Source: Thermohalobaculum sp038534135
Lineage (GTDB): Bacteria; Pseudomonadota; Alphaproteobacteria; Rhodobacterales; Rhodobacteraceae
Length of the DNA stretch: 64,000 nucleotides
Direction: 5' to 3'
Assembly: GCA_038534135.1 (NCBI GenBank)
Contig: JBCAXJ010000011.1
Location: 1-64,000, forward strand
Positions within the stretch are counted from its first letter, which is position 1, and each line of letters begins with the position of its first letter. Under the pieces are notes generated by a model. The model was not told the origin of the DNA. It worked only from the letters and a program-made list of their open reading frames with translations, and did no database searches. A program made the translations under genes and the position numbers. This document shows, piece after piece, positions 9,124 through 17,594 of the stretch.

Positions 9124-9126
9124 GGG

Positions 9127-10059
9127 ATGTTCGACCCGCAGACGCCGCCCGACGCCCAGTCAACCACGAAGAAGTTCGTCGCGTTCCTGATCGCGTCCAA
9201 CGTCCTCTTCGCGGTCGTGATCGTTTTCCTCGAGTTTCGCGCGGTGCTCCTGTCCGCGATGGATCCGGGCGAAGTGGCCACGCTCTCGATCATCAGCGAT
9301 CCGCCGCAACCAGTGGCCGAGGACACCCCCGCGAAACCCGACGGCATCATCGTCGCCCAGGCCGCGATCGACGTCTCGCTTGCAAAAGACGCCGACGCCA
9401 CAAACGCTGACGCCGCAAACGATGATGGCACCGAAGCCGGCCCGCCGGACAATGATCTGTTGGCAGCTCTGCGCGTGGTCGCATCCGATGCCTTGCGGCG
9501 CGGCCGGAACGACTTCAAGAAATGCGCGCTCTGTCACTCCGTCGACGACGACTTGGCCCGCTACGGGCCACACCTGATCTGCGTTCCGGGCCGCCCCATC
9601 GCGTCGGTCGCCACCACCTATGGGCGTTACCGCTATTCCAAAAGCATGGTCGAGTTCGCGCGGCACAAACACCGCTGGTCGCTCTACGATCTGCGAGGCT
9701 TCGTCGGGTACCCGCAGGACCACGTCAGCAACTCGCGGATGCCGTTCCGGGGATTGCGGGGCAATGACGCGCTCCTGAAGAGCGTCCTTCAGTACCTCTA
9801 TCTGTCTTGCGTCATGAACGTTGAAAACACCGTATCGGGCTTTCAGGTGGTCCAACTCGCGGACGAAACCTGCGCCAGACAACCTTTCGCGGACTGGTTC
9901 ACCGCGCTGAAACCCGAGCCGACGTCCGAGGTCGCACTGTCGGCGTTCCAGAAGGATCCCAAGCTACTTCTGATCGCGAGCGGTGGCGATCTCCCGCCGC
10001 TGGCGGAAAGCTGCGACCACTGGACAGAACGTCCATGGTCCGGCACGGCCGCAGACTGA
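9127..10059 (+). CDS. Membrane-anchored class I cytochrome c
   Basis: This 310-residue protein has one N-terminal membrane helix (about 17-37), an acidic Ala/Asp-rich linker, then a cytochrome c2-like domain. The heme site is CALCH at 133-137, followed by YGPHLICVPGRPIAS and a probable axial Met205 in SRMPFRGL, in the normal class I order. A cysteine-containing C-terminal extension of about 90 residues is unusual. It is probably periplasmic and tethered to the inner membrane. It shares an operon with the preceding membrane protein; its redox partner is unknown. Confidence 0.8.
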   Translation: MFDPQTPPDAQSTTKKFVAFLIASNVLFAVVIVFLEFRAVLLSAMDPGEVATLSIISDPPQPVAEDTPAKPDGIIVAQAAIDVSLAKDADATNADAANDDGTEAGPPDNDLLAALRVVASDALRRGRNDFKKCALCHSVDDDLARYGPHLICVPGRPIASVATTYGRYRYSKSMVEFARHKHRWSLYDLRGFVGYPQDHVSNSRMPFRGLRGNDALLKSVLQYLYLSCVMNVENTVSGFQVVQLADETCARQPFADWFTALKPEPTSEVALSAFQKDPKLLLIASGGDLPPLAESCDHWTERPWSGTAAD

Positions 10060-10086
10060 CCGCGGCAAGCCGATCGAAAACAGAGG

Positions 10087-10455
10087 CTAAGTCAGGAACC
10101 CGACAATCTTGTCGATCGGCTTGACCGCCTTGTCGATCATCTTCTTCACCGACTTCAGCCGATCCGTGACCTTCGAGATCTTCTCGGCAGCCGCCTTGAC
10201 CTCTTCGGTCCCGTCGCGGATCGCCTGCAGATCGGCCTTGGTCTGCGGATCGGACAGCATCGCCTGGGTCAGGTCCGCCACCCGCTTCAGGAACAGCCGG
10301 TTCAGCTGCTTCGAGATCCGGGACAACTGCTTGTCCAGCTTCTTCAGCCGGTCGACATCGGTCGTCACCGCCTGCTCCTGCAGCAACGCATGCTGCCCCT
10401 GAAACAGCGACATCTGCAGATTGCTCAGATCGTTCCCGAGTTTGATCTTCGACAT
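10087..10455 (-). CDS. Small coiled-coil protein
   Basis: This is a 122-residue, lysine-rich, all-helical protein with no signal peptide. Heptad-like repeats run through DVDRLKKLDKQLSRISKQLN and the C-terminal half. I do not recognise the family. AAAGGA precedes the ATG. It starts 12 bases downstream of the lipoprotein gene's stop, so both are on one transcript. Confidence 0.65.
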   Translation of the reverse strand: MSKIKLGNDLSNLQMSLFQGQHALLQEQAVTTDVDRLKKLDKQLSRISKQLNRLFLKRVADLTQAMLSDPQTKADLQAIRDGTEEVKAAAEKISKVTDRLKSVKKMIDKAVKPIDKIVGFLT

Positions 10456-10467
10456 GACGGGTCCTTT

Positions 10468-11511
10468 CTAGAAATCCGCGCCAAAGGCGTCGGCAGCATC
10501 CTTCACCGCCTCGCCCAATTCCTTCAGACGGTCGGCGGCCTGTTTCGCCAACTCGAACTTGTCCGGGTCTTCAATGGTGGCCAGAAGTGCTGCATGGGCG
10601 GCACCGACCTGCGTATAGCTCGCGCCACCATCGACCAGCGTTCCGGCAAAGGCCTTGTATTCCGCCATCCGGTCGATCATCGCCTGCTGGCGCTTGGCCC
10701 GTTCCGTCCGCGACGCAGACTTGGGCAGCGTGAACAGATCGCGATCCGCCGTCCGAATGGCGTCGAACTGCGCCTGCAACAGACCTGCGCGCAACGGCGC
10801 CTCGACCTCGGCCAGGCTGGTCGTCATGCGCTGGATCGCCGGATCGGTGGCGCGCACCACATCGACCAGCGTGTTGTACTTGAGCCGGTCGAGCGAGGCG
10901 AGCCGCGCCTCGGCATAGACCGCAGACAAGGCCGTGATCGGTCCGGCAACGTCAAACTCCAGATCGCCAAGCTGTTGCAGAGATGCACCCGCCTCGGACA
11001 GCGAACCGGCCATGTCCGTCGCCGCTGCACGCAGGGCGTCCTCGTCCTGTGCGGCGGTCAACAAGGCCAGCGACGCCGAATAGTCGGTGATCGCCTTGGT
11101 GTAGACCAGCAAGCGGCGATCGGATGCGTTCACCTCGACGCGGCGCGCATCGGACAGGGGCACCGCCGACTGGCGCTCGTAAAGCTGGCAGCCCGCCAGC
11201 AGATCGCTACGCTGCTTGACGAAGGCCTTGCGGGCGTCCTCGTCGGCATCCGCCGGCACAGGCTGCGCCAACAGGAAGGCGAACTGCCCGCAGGACGGGT
11301 CCATCGCCAACGCCCAGCGTTCCCGGACGCGCAAGCGATCACGCTCTGCCTGGGCCGAGGCATCGATCCGGTCGTAGAGTTCCTTCCAGACCTTTTCGAC
11401 GCCGCTGGCCGAGTTGGCGAAGCTGGCGGTCTCCTTTTCGAAGACCTGTGCGCTGCATCCGGCCAGCGCCGCAACCGTGAATGCGGCAGCCACCGCGCGA
11501 ATTCTTCGCAT
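10468..11511 (-). CDS. Helical lipoprotein of unknown function
   Basis: This is a 347-residue protein with an N-terminal lipoprotein signal: positively charged MRRIR, a hydrophobic stretch and the lipobox LAGC at about residue 19. The mature part is Ala-rich and helical throughout. The start at 11511 is chosen for the signal peptide and the GAGGGG just before it. It lies upstream of, and probably co-transcribed with, a small coiled-coil gene. No enzymatic motif is visible. Confidence 0.75.
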   Translation of the reverse strand: MRRIRAVAAAFTVAALAGCSAQVFEKETASFANSASGVEKVWKELYDRIDASAQAERDRLRVRERWALAMDPSCGQFAFLLAQPVPADADEDARKAFVKQRSDLLAGCQLYERQSAVPLSDARRVEVNASDRRLLVYTKAITDYSASLALLTAAQDEDALRAAATDMAGSLSEAGASLQQLGDLEFDVAGPITALSAVYAEARLASLDRLKYNTLVDVVRATDPAIQRMTTSLAEVEAPLRAGLLQAQFDAIRTADRDLFTLPKSASRTERAKRQQAMIDRMAEYKAFAGTLVDGGASYTQVGAAHAALLATIEDPDKFELAKQAADRLKELGEAVKDAADAFGADF

Positions 11512-11634
11512 GAACCCCTCCCTCGATGACGAAGATTCTACCAAAGGCATCACAGTGTTACAATCAATGCAACTTTACCCGGCGACAGAGAGATCTTATC
11601 TCAACGGTCCATTCGACAGGAGACGACCAGACCG

Positions 11635-12567
11635 ATGCCAATCCGAATACCCGAAGGACTGCCCGCCCACGACGTTCTGCGTGACGAGGGCGTGATGGTG
11701 ATGTCCTCGGACACGGCAGAGCGGCAGGACATCCGGCCCCTGCAGATCGGGCTGGTCAACCTGATGCCCAAGAAGGTCCAGACCGAGACGCAGCTTGCCC
11801 GTCTGATCGGTGCCACGCCGCTCCAGATCGATCTGACGCTGATCCGGATGTCGGATCACCGCTCGCGCAATACCTCGTCCGAGCACATGGAAGCGTTCTA
11901 CCAGCCGTTCTCCGACGCGCGCGCGCGCAAATTCGACGGCATCATCATCACCGGCGCACCGATCGAGCACCTGCCGTTCGAGGACGTAACCTATTGGAAC
12001 GAGCTTCGCGCCGTCTTCGACTGGACGCAGACCAACGTGCACTCGACCTTCGCGATCTGCTGGGGCGGCCAGGCCATGCTGCACCATTTCCACGGCGTCC
12101 CGAAGCACGACCTCGAGAAAAAGGCGTTCGGCTGTTTCCGCCACAAGAACCTGGCACCGTCGTCGCCCTTCTTGCGCGGGTTCTCCGATGACTTCTCGGT
12201 CCCGGTCAGCCGCTGGACCGAGATCCGGGCCGCTGATCTGCCCAAGGAACGCGGACTTCAGGTGCTGATGCAATCGCCCGAGGTTGGGCCGTGCCTGATC
12301 GACGACCCGGCCCACCGGGCGCTCTACATGTTCAACCACCTGGAATACGACTCGACCACGCTGAAGGACGAGTACGACCGCGACATCGCCAACGGATCGC
12401 CCATCGAGATCCCGAAGAACTACTATCCGGACGACGACCCCTCCCGAATGCCCGAGAACCGCTGGCGTAGCCACGCGCATCTGCTGTTCGGGAACTGGAT
12501 CAATCAGGTCTACCAGACCACGCCGTTTGACGCGTCCGGGATCGGTCGGATCGACGCCGCAGCGTAG
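11635..12567 (+). CDS. metA: Homoserine O-acyltransferase, acetyl-CoA type by its residue 111
   Basis: This enzyme activates homoserine by O-acylation, the first committed step of methionine synthesis, in the cytosol. At 310 residues it is normal MetA length. The catalytic Cys142 (AICWGGQA), His235 and Glu237 (NHLEYD) fall at the E. coli numbers. Residue 111 is Glu (GAPIEHL), whereas E. coli has Gly; in this family Glu111 is associated with acetyl-CoA and Gly111 with succinyl-CoA. I therefore infer homoserine O-acetyltransferase activity despite the usual succinyltransferase name. I saw no SAM-II riboswitch in the leader. Confidence 0.93.
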   Translation: MPIRIPEGLPAHDVLRDEGVMVMSSDTAERQDIRPLQIGLVNLMPKKVQTETQLARLIGATPLQIDLTLIRMSDHRSRNTSSEHMEAFYQPFSDARARKFDGIIITGAPIEHLPFEDVTYWNELRAVFDWTQTNVHSTFAICWGGQAMLHHFHGVPKHDLEKKAFGCFRHKNLAPSSPFLRGFSDDFSVPVSRWTEIRAADLPKERGLQVLMQSPEVGPCLIDDPAHRALYMFNHLEYDSTTLKDEYDRDIANGSPIEIPKNYYPDDDPSRMPENRWRSHAHLLFGNWINQVYQTTPFDASGIGRIDAAA

Positions 12568-12784
12568 CACGCGGCGCCCGTCAAATCTCTCAAAGCGGGG
12601 TCTGGAAGGCTGGGCGCCGCCATGGCGAAATACCGCCCCGATATCCGGTTAATGGAGAATTACGTGACTTTCTTCACGTCGGAAATCATCGCGAATTCTG
12701 GACGGATGAACACATCCCGCGCGGGATTTATCCATCTCGCCGCCGGCGGCACAGCGGCTTCCTTGCACCGCCCGAGCGGTCCCG

Positions 12785-14131
12785 TCAGACGACCCCGAAT
12801 GCGAGCATCGCATCGGCGACTTTCTTGAAGCCTGCCACGTTCGCACCGCGCACATAGTCGACATAATCGCCCTGTTCGCCCTGCTCGACACAGGCACCGT
12901 GAATGTCGCCCATGATCCGCTTCAAAGCTTCGCGCAGGTCCTCCTCGCCACGGTGCAAGCGGGCCGAGTTCTGGCTCATCTCCAGCCCCGACATGGCCAC
13001 ACCGCCAGCGTTCGACGCTTTGCCCGGCGCATAGCAAATCCTGGCATCGCCAAAGGCTGAAATCGCATCGAGATCGCAGGGCATGTTCGCGCCCTCCGAA
13101 ACCGCTTTGCAGCCATTTCTCAACAGGTTAGCAGCGTCGGCGCCGTTCAGTTCGTTCTGTGTCGCGCACGGCAGCGCCAGATCGCACGGCACATCCCAGG
13201 GACGCGAGTTAGCGTGGAAAGACGCTCCGGTGAAGTGATCGGCGTAAGCCGAGATCCGGTTGCCCCGCACCTTCTTGTGGTTCTTGACCCAGTCGATCTT
13301 CTCCTGATCGAACCCGTCCGGATCGTGGATGAACCCACCGGAATCCGACAGCGTGATAGCTTTCCCGCCGCGGTGCAGGATCTTCTCGGCCGCATGCGTC
13401 GCCACATTGCCCGAGCCCGAGACGACCGCTGTCTTGCCATCGATCGCGTCAGCCTTGTGGTGCAGCATGTTCTCCAGGAAGTAGACCGCGCCATAGCCAG
13501 TCGCCTCGGGCCGCATCAACGAGCCACCGTATTCCAGGCCCTTGCCGGTCAGAACGCCTTCAAAGCTGTTGGTCAATCGCTTGAACTGACCAAACATATA
13601 GCCGATCTCTTTGCCGCCCACACCAATATCGCCAGCGGGTACGTCAATATCGGCACCGATATGGCGATAAAGTTCCGTCATGAACGACTGGCAGAAGCGC
13701 ATGATTTCGTGCTGGGATCGCCCCTTTGGATTGAAATCGGCGCCGCCTTTACCACCCCCCATCGGCAATCCGGTCAACGAGTTCTTGAAGGTTTGCTCAA
13801 AGCCCAGGAACTTCAACACACCCTGCGTGACCGAGGGGTGGAACCGGATACCGCCCTTGTAGGGCCCGATCGAGTTGTTGAACTGCACCCGGTAGCCGCG
13901 ATTGACCTGCACCTCGCCGTTGTCATCGGCCCACGACACACGGAACGAGACGATCCGGTCAGGCTCGGCCATCCGGTGCAGAACCTTGATCTTGGCATAG
14001 ACCGGGTTGTCGTTGATGAACGGAATGACCGTCTCGGCGACCTCGTGCACGGCCTGGTGGAAGACCTCCTCGGCCGGGTTGCGGTCCACGACCCAGTCCA
14101 TAAATTCCTGAAGATCAAGCTTGTCCGACAT
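12785..14131 (-). CDS. gdhA: NADP-type glutamate dehydrogenase
   Basis: GdhA assimilates ammonium by reductive amination of 2-oxoglutarate in the cytosol. The protein is 448 residues, the size of hexameric GDH. Visible features are GGIRFHPSV, the catalytic-lysine region LPMGGGKGGADF, DVPAGDIGVGGKEIGYMFG, and the nucleotide-binding SGSGNVATHA. The start MSDKLDLQEF is the normal one. It lies just downstream of the barrel gene at the end of the cytochrome array, separated by about 100 bases with a hairpin, so co-transcription is possible but not shown. Confidence 0.95.
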   Translation of the reverse strand: MSDKLDLQEFMDWVVDRNPAEEVFHQAVHEVAETVIPFINDNPVYAKIKVLHRMAEPDRIVSFRVSWADDNGEVQVNRGYRVQFNNSIGPYKGGIRFHPSVTQGVLKFLGFEQTFKNSLTGLPMGGGKGGADFNPKGRSQHEIMRFCQSFMTELYRHIGADIDVPAGDIGVGGKEIGYMFGQFKRLTNSFEGVLTGKGLEYGGSLMRPEATGYGAVYFLENMLHHKADAIDGKTAVVSGSGNVATHAAEKILHRGGKAITLSDSGGFIHDPDGFDQEKIDWVKNHKKVRGNRISAYADHFTGASFHANSRPWDVPCDLALPCATQNELNGADAANLLRNGCKAVSEGANMPCDLDAISAFGDARICYAPGKASNAGGVAMSGLEMSQNSARLHRGEEDLREALKRIMGDIHGACVEQGEQGDYVDYVRGANVAGFKKVADAMLAFGVV

Positions 14132-14200
14132 GGTCTTGTCCTTGTTATGAAATCGGGCCTTGGCCCCCTCCCTATCCCCCCCATTCAACGGGGAGGAGGC

Positions 14201-14219
14201 CTGCCGCACAGGGCGGCAG
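14201..14219 (-). terminator. Hairpin between the cytochrome array and gdhA
   Basis: CTGCCGC and GCGGCAG form a perfect 7-bp stem with a 5-base loop, 10 bases after the barrel gene stop in the direction of transcription. No T-run follows, so termination may be partial. Confidence 0.4.
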
Positions 14220-14229
14220 TCAGCGCGCC

Positions 14230-15702
14230 CTAAAGCTTCACGCGCAGTTCGGCGCGGATGCCGAACAGATCTTCCTGATTGGCGTCGAACCGCAGGCCGT
14301 ACATCGCATCGGCCCGGAAGATCAGCCGGTTGCTGAGCGGCCTTTGATAGCGGACGCCGAAGCCGACCTCTGGATCGTTGATGCCTTCCTCGTCGTCCCA
14401 GGGCGTCTGGAAGGCAATCTCGGCCACCACCTGCTGCTCAAGCCCGAACAGATATTCGACACCGATGGCACCGCCGATCGCGTCGTGCCCGGTATCGTCC
14501 AGCTTCGGGAAGCCGGTCAGTGCATCGGTCTCGAAGCTCAGGCCGACCTGCTTGAGGTTGCCGTTGCCTGCTGCCTTTTGCGGCGTGTCCTTGCCGATAA
14601 AGAAGTTGGCATAGGGGATCAGGGTGATTGATGACGTAATGAACGCGTTCTCCGAGATCAGCAGAAAACCGTCTGCCGTGTTGACGCCATTGGTCTTCTC
14701 TTGCCCAACGTTCACGATCAGGCGCGTCGCATTGGCAACCTTGCCGTAATAGCGCTTGGAGAAGGCGACCGTCAGGTTGTGGTAACTCTGATCGCCACCC
14801 GAGCCGTCGTCGGTGTCATGCAAATAGGCGTAGCCGAGTTCCAGATACCCCTCCTGCACATCGAAGAAACCCGCAAAGCCGTAGATGTCGGCCTCGTGGT
14901 CGGCCTGCTCCCCGGCGTTGTTGGTAAAGGCGTCCGAGGTTATCTCGTCCCAGCCGGCAAAGAACGTGATGTCGAAGTTCGTGATGTCCAAGGTCGAGGA
15001 GTTCTGCGCCACCAGCGGGGTGATCGCCGCGCCCAGGAAAGCATCGTCGAACCACACTCCGTTCTGGAACAGCAGCGGCACCCGACCAAACGCGAACGGC
15101 ATATCCCACGACGTGTACTCGTCCGTGATCGATGTAACGATCGCGCCCAGATCGCCCTCGAAGAACAGCGTGGTCGGCTCGTTCCGTTCGTTGAAGACGC
15201 CGTCGCTTTCGTCGTTCCCGGCAAATTCCAGACCCGAGATATCGTCCAGCGGCTGCCAGAACATATGAATGCGCTCGGTGCCGGTCAGTTCCAGGTTGAA
15301 GTTCAGGTTCGTGGCGACACCGATAATCGCCTTCTCCTGCTGGCCATTATCGTTGAATGCCACGGCGGTTCGCAGATCGCCGAACACCGAGAACGCCGGG
15401 AACAGCTTGTTCTTCGGGCCGAAGATCTGAATGCCGTCGCCGATCTCGCCGGGATCGTACAGACCACGGCCGATCTCGATCGGTGGTTTGGCATTGTCGA
15501 CCGGCTTCTTACCGCCATAGATCTCGATCTGAGCCTCGGGATCGTAGGTGACCGTGTATTCCGGGTCTTTTTTGAACAGTTCCTTGTCGAACGGCACTTC
15601 CTTGACGGTCGGGTCACGCTCGGCCGGTTTCCATTCGGCGGTATACGCCGGAGCCGCAGCCATCGCCCCCACGATGGCCAGGCCCGTCAGTGTCCCCCTC
15701 AT
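14230..15702 (-). CDS. Probable outer-membrane beta-barrel protein
   Basis: This is a 490-residue exported protein. A signal peptide (MRGTLTGLAIVGAMAAAPAYTA) is followed by a polar stretch of about 60 residues and then many alternating amphipathic strands rich in Tyr, Phe, Gly, Asp and Asn, ending in IRAELRVKL. These are barrel features. No heme motif is present. The start is supported by GGAGG eight bases ahead. It is the last gene of the cytochrome array, about 25 bases after the pentaheme gene. A role as the pore of an outer-membrane electron conduit is inference; it is shorter than MtrB/PioB-type barrels, and a substrate channel is equally possible. Confidence 0.7.
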   Translation of the reverse strand: MRGTLTGLAIVGAMAAAPAYTAEWKPAERDPTVKEVPFDKELFKKDPEYTVTYDPEAQIEIYGGKKPVDNAKPPIEIGRGLYDPGEIGDGIQIFGPKNKLFPAFSVFGDLRTAVAFNDNGQQEKAIIGVATNLNFNLELTGTERIHMFWQPLDDISGLEFAGNDESDGVFNERNEPTTLFFEGDLGAIVTSITDEYTSWDMPFAFGRVPLLFQNGVWFDDAFLGAAITPLVAQNSSTLDITNFDITFFAGWDEITSDAFTNNAGEQADHEADIYGFAGFFDVQEGYLELGYAYLHDTDDGSGGDQSYHNLTVAFSKRYYGKVANATRLIVNVGQEKTNGVNTADGFLLISENAFITSSITLIPYANFFIGKDTPQKAAGNGNLKQVGLSFETDALTGFPKLDDTGHDAIGGAIGVEYLFGLEQQVVAEIAFQTPWDDEEGINDPEVGFGVRYQRPLSNRLIFRADAMYGLRFDANQEDLFGIRAELRVKL

Positions 15703-15727
15703 GGTTCGGTCCTCCTCAATGGGCTTA

Positions 15728-17569
15728 TTATTTGACTTCGAACTCAACCGCCGCCGGGTGGATGTCGATCATCCACTCGTTCATCGTCCGGATCATCTCG
15801 TCCGTGGCGAAAACGAACTTCATGAAATAGATCGGCTCGGCGCGGCTGCGCAGGCGGCTCTGCAGCCGGTAGGTGCCGGGTTTCGAGAACGCCTCGGCCG
15901 GGATGGAATAGTCCGCATCGCGCCAGCCGAGCGGCGGGATCGAGCGGCCTTCCATCCGAATGAAGGCCGGGTGGTTCAGCACCGAGGACGGCACGCCCGA
16001 GGGACGGATGTGCGGGATCTGGTCGATGTCGAAGTTGACCGGCAGATACATCTCGCGGTCAGGACCCTTGACGCCCGTCACCAGGAACTTGGTCTGCAGG
16101 TTCACCAACTGGTCGTCATGTTCGATGGTGCCCTCGGCCAGTTCGATCGAGTGCAGATCAACCATGTCACCGTATTTGTCGACATAGCCGGACTCCCACG
16201 CGATCTCGCCATCCGGATCGATCAGGGCCACGTTGAACCAGATCTCGGGCTGCGCGCCGAGCGACCCCGACGGCAGGTTGTGACCTTCATCGATGTTCGT
16301 GATCCGATAGCGAACATCCAGGCTTTCACCCACACGCGGCGTCTCTCCATCGAAGAACGGTCCATCGATCCGGCTGGAGTTTTCCATCACCGCGATGCGA
16401 TCCTGGCGCTTCAGCTCGAGCAGACGGTAGTTCTGATCGATCACATACCGCGCGGTCTCACGCTCCTGACGATCCGACCACTCCGGCGGGAAGGTTGCCT
16501 GCACCTCACCGGCTTCGACCTGATCCTCCCAATCCGGATCGCCCCACGGCGTGCGGTGATCGAACTTCAGCCAGGTCGTGATCGGCCAGCGCAAGGCGCG
16601 CGGGTTGAACGGGAAGATACCGGGGTGCGCAATCGGATAGCCCGGCCCGTAGAAGGCATGGTTGTGGTGATCCCGGTTCGGATCGCCCACGGGACGGCCG
16701 TTTACAATCGCCACCGGCCACTTGGTATAGGACTTCGGATCGCTGTCCGGCAGACCGTCATAGGATGGCACGCCGGGCACCCGGCCCATATGGCACTGCT
16801 GGCATGTGATGCCGTGTTCTGCGGCGGGCGAGGCGCGATACTGCTCCCACACGACTTCCAGCTTGATGCCCGGGTGCACCGCCACTTGGTGGCAGGACAC
16901 ACAGAAGTCCGAGCGCTTGATCTGCGGGAACTCGATCGCACCGGTGTGGATCGGCGAGCCGTCCTCCTCGGGCTTGGACGAGACCTTGTAGCGCTCGCGG
17001 TCCTTCAGAACCGTCGCGACACCCGGCGCGTTCGAGGCGTTGTACATCGGCTCGTAGATCGTGCCCGGCTGGACGTGACGCTGGCCGTTGACCTTGTTGA
17101 ACTCTTCCGATACCCGGTGGCAGGTCACGCAGGTGATGCCCTCGCGCGCGATCTGCGACCGTTCCCAAAGCGCCTGCCAGCGCGGCTCGTCCAGCTGCGT
17201 CCCGATCTGCTGGTGGCAGCGCACGCAGAACGTGTTGATCGTGCCGGAAGCCAGATCGTTGATGCGCTGTTCGAACTTGTGGAACATCGGCGAGATCGAG
17301 GCGTAGGCGTGGTTCGACGAGGCCCACTCCCAGAAGATCTTCTGGTGACACTCGGCACACTGGACGGCCGACGGGAACGGGCTTTCCTTGAACGCATCGG
17401 AATGCGGATCACGCGGTGCGACCAGTTCGGACTGTTCGGCGACCGTCAGCGTGCCTTCCTCGGTGTAGGAGGGCTTGTCCCAGGCGGGGCCCACCTGCGC
17501 CAGCGCAGGTCCTGCGAGCAGCACCAGCGCGCCTGCGATCAAGGTTCGGATCGGCTTCGTAAAGATCAT
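15728..17569 (-). CDS. Pentaheme c-type cytochrome with a large heme-free C-terminal region
   Basis: This is a 613-residue exported cytochrome. A Sec signal (residues 1-25, ending PALAQ) precedes five CxxCH sites at 71, 115, 147, 223 and 256: CAECH, CVRCH, CVTCH, CVSCH, CQQCH. Residues about 290-613 have no heme motif and look beta-rich. The N-terminal pattern resembles the cytochrome c554 family. It sits between a second pentaheme gene and the barrel gene on one strand. It could relay electrons in the periplasm or be a terminal reductase or oxidase, the heme-free part serving for docking. Substrate unknown. Confidence 0.85.
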   Translation of the reverse strand: MIFTKPIRTLIAGALVLLAGPALAQVGPAWDKPSYTEEGTLTVAEQSELVAPRDPHSDAFKESPFPSAVQCAECHQKIFWEWASSNHAYASISPMFHKFEQRINDLASGTINTFCVRCHQQIGTQLDEPRWQALWERSQIAREGITCVTCHRVSEEFNKVNGQRHVQPGTIYEPMYNASNAPGVATVLKDRERYKVSSKPEEDGSPIHTGAIEFPQIKRSDFCVSCHQVAVHPGIKLEVVWEQYRASPAAEHGITCQQCHMGRVPGVPSYDGLPDSDPKSYTKWPVAIVNGRPVGDPNRDHHNHAFYGPGYPIAHPGIFPFNPRALRWPITTWLKFDHRTPWGDPDWEDQVEAGEVQATFPPEWSDRQERETARYVIDQNYRLLELKRQDRIAVMENSSRIDGPFFDGETPRVGESLDVRYRITNIDEGHNLPSGSLGAQPEIWFNVALIDPDGEIAWESGYVDKYGDMVDLHSIELAEGTIEHDDQLVNLQTKFLVTGVKGPDREMYLPVNFDIDQIPHIRPSGVPSSVLNHPAFIRMEGRSIPPLGWRDADYSIPAEAFSKPGTYRLQSRLRSRAEPIYFMKFVFATDEMIRTMNEWMIDIHPAAVEFEVK

Positions 17570-17594
17570 CTTTGCTACTCCAGTCCGTCTCAAT

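Noticed and set aside
11554..11634. SAM-II or similar riboswitch ahead of metA
   Set aside because: I looked for the pseudoknot-type conserved segments and saw none; the leader is short and has no clear structure.
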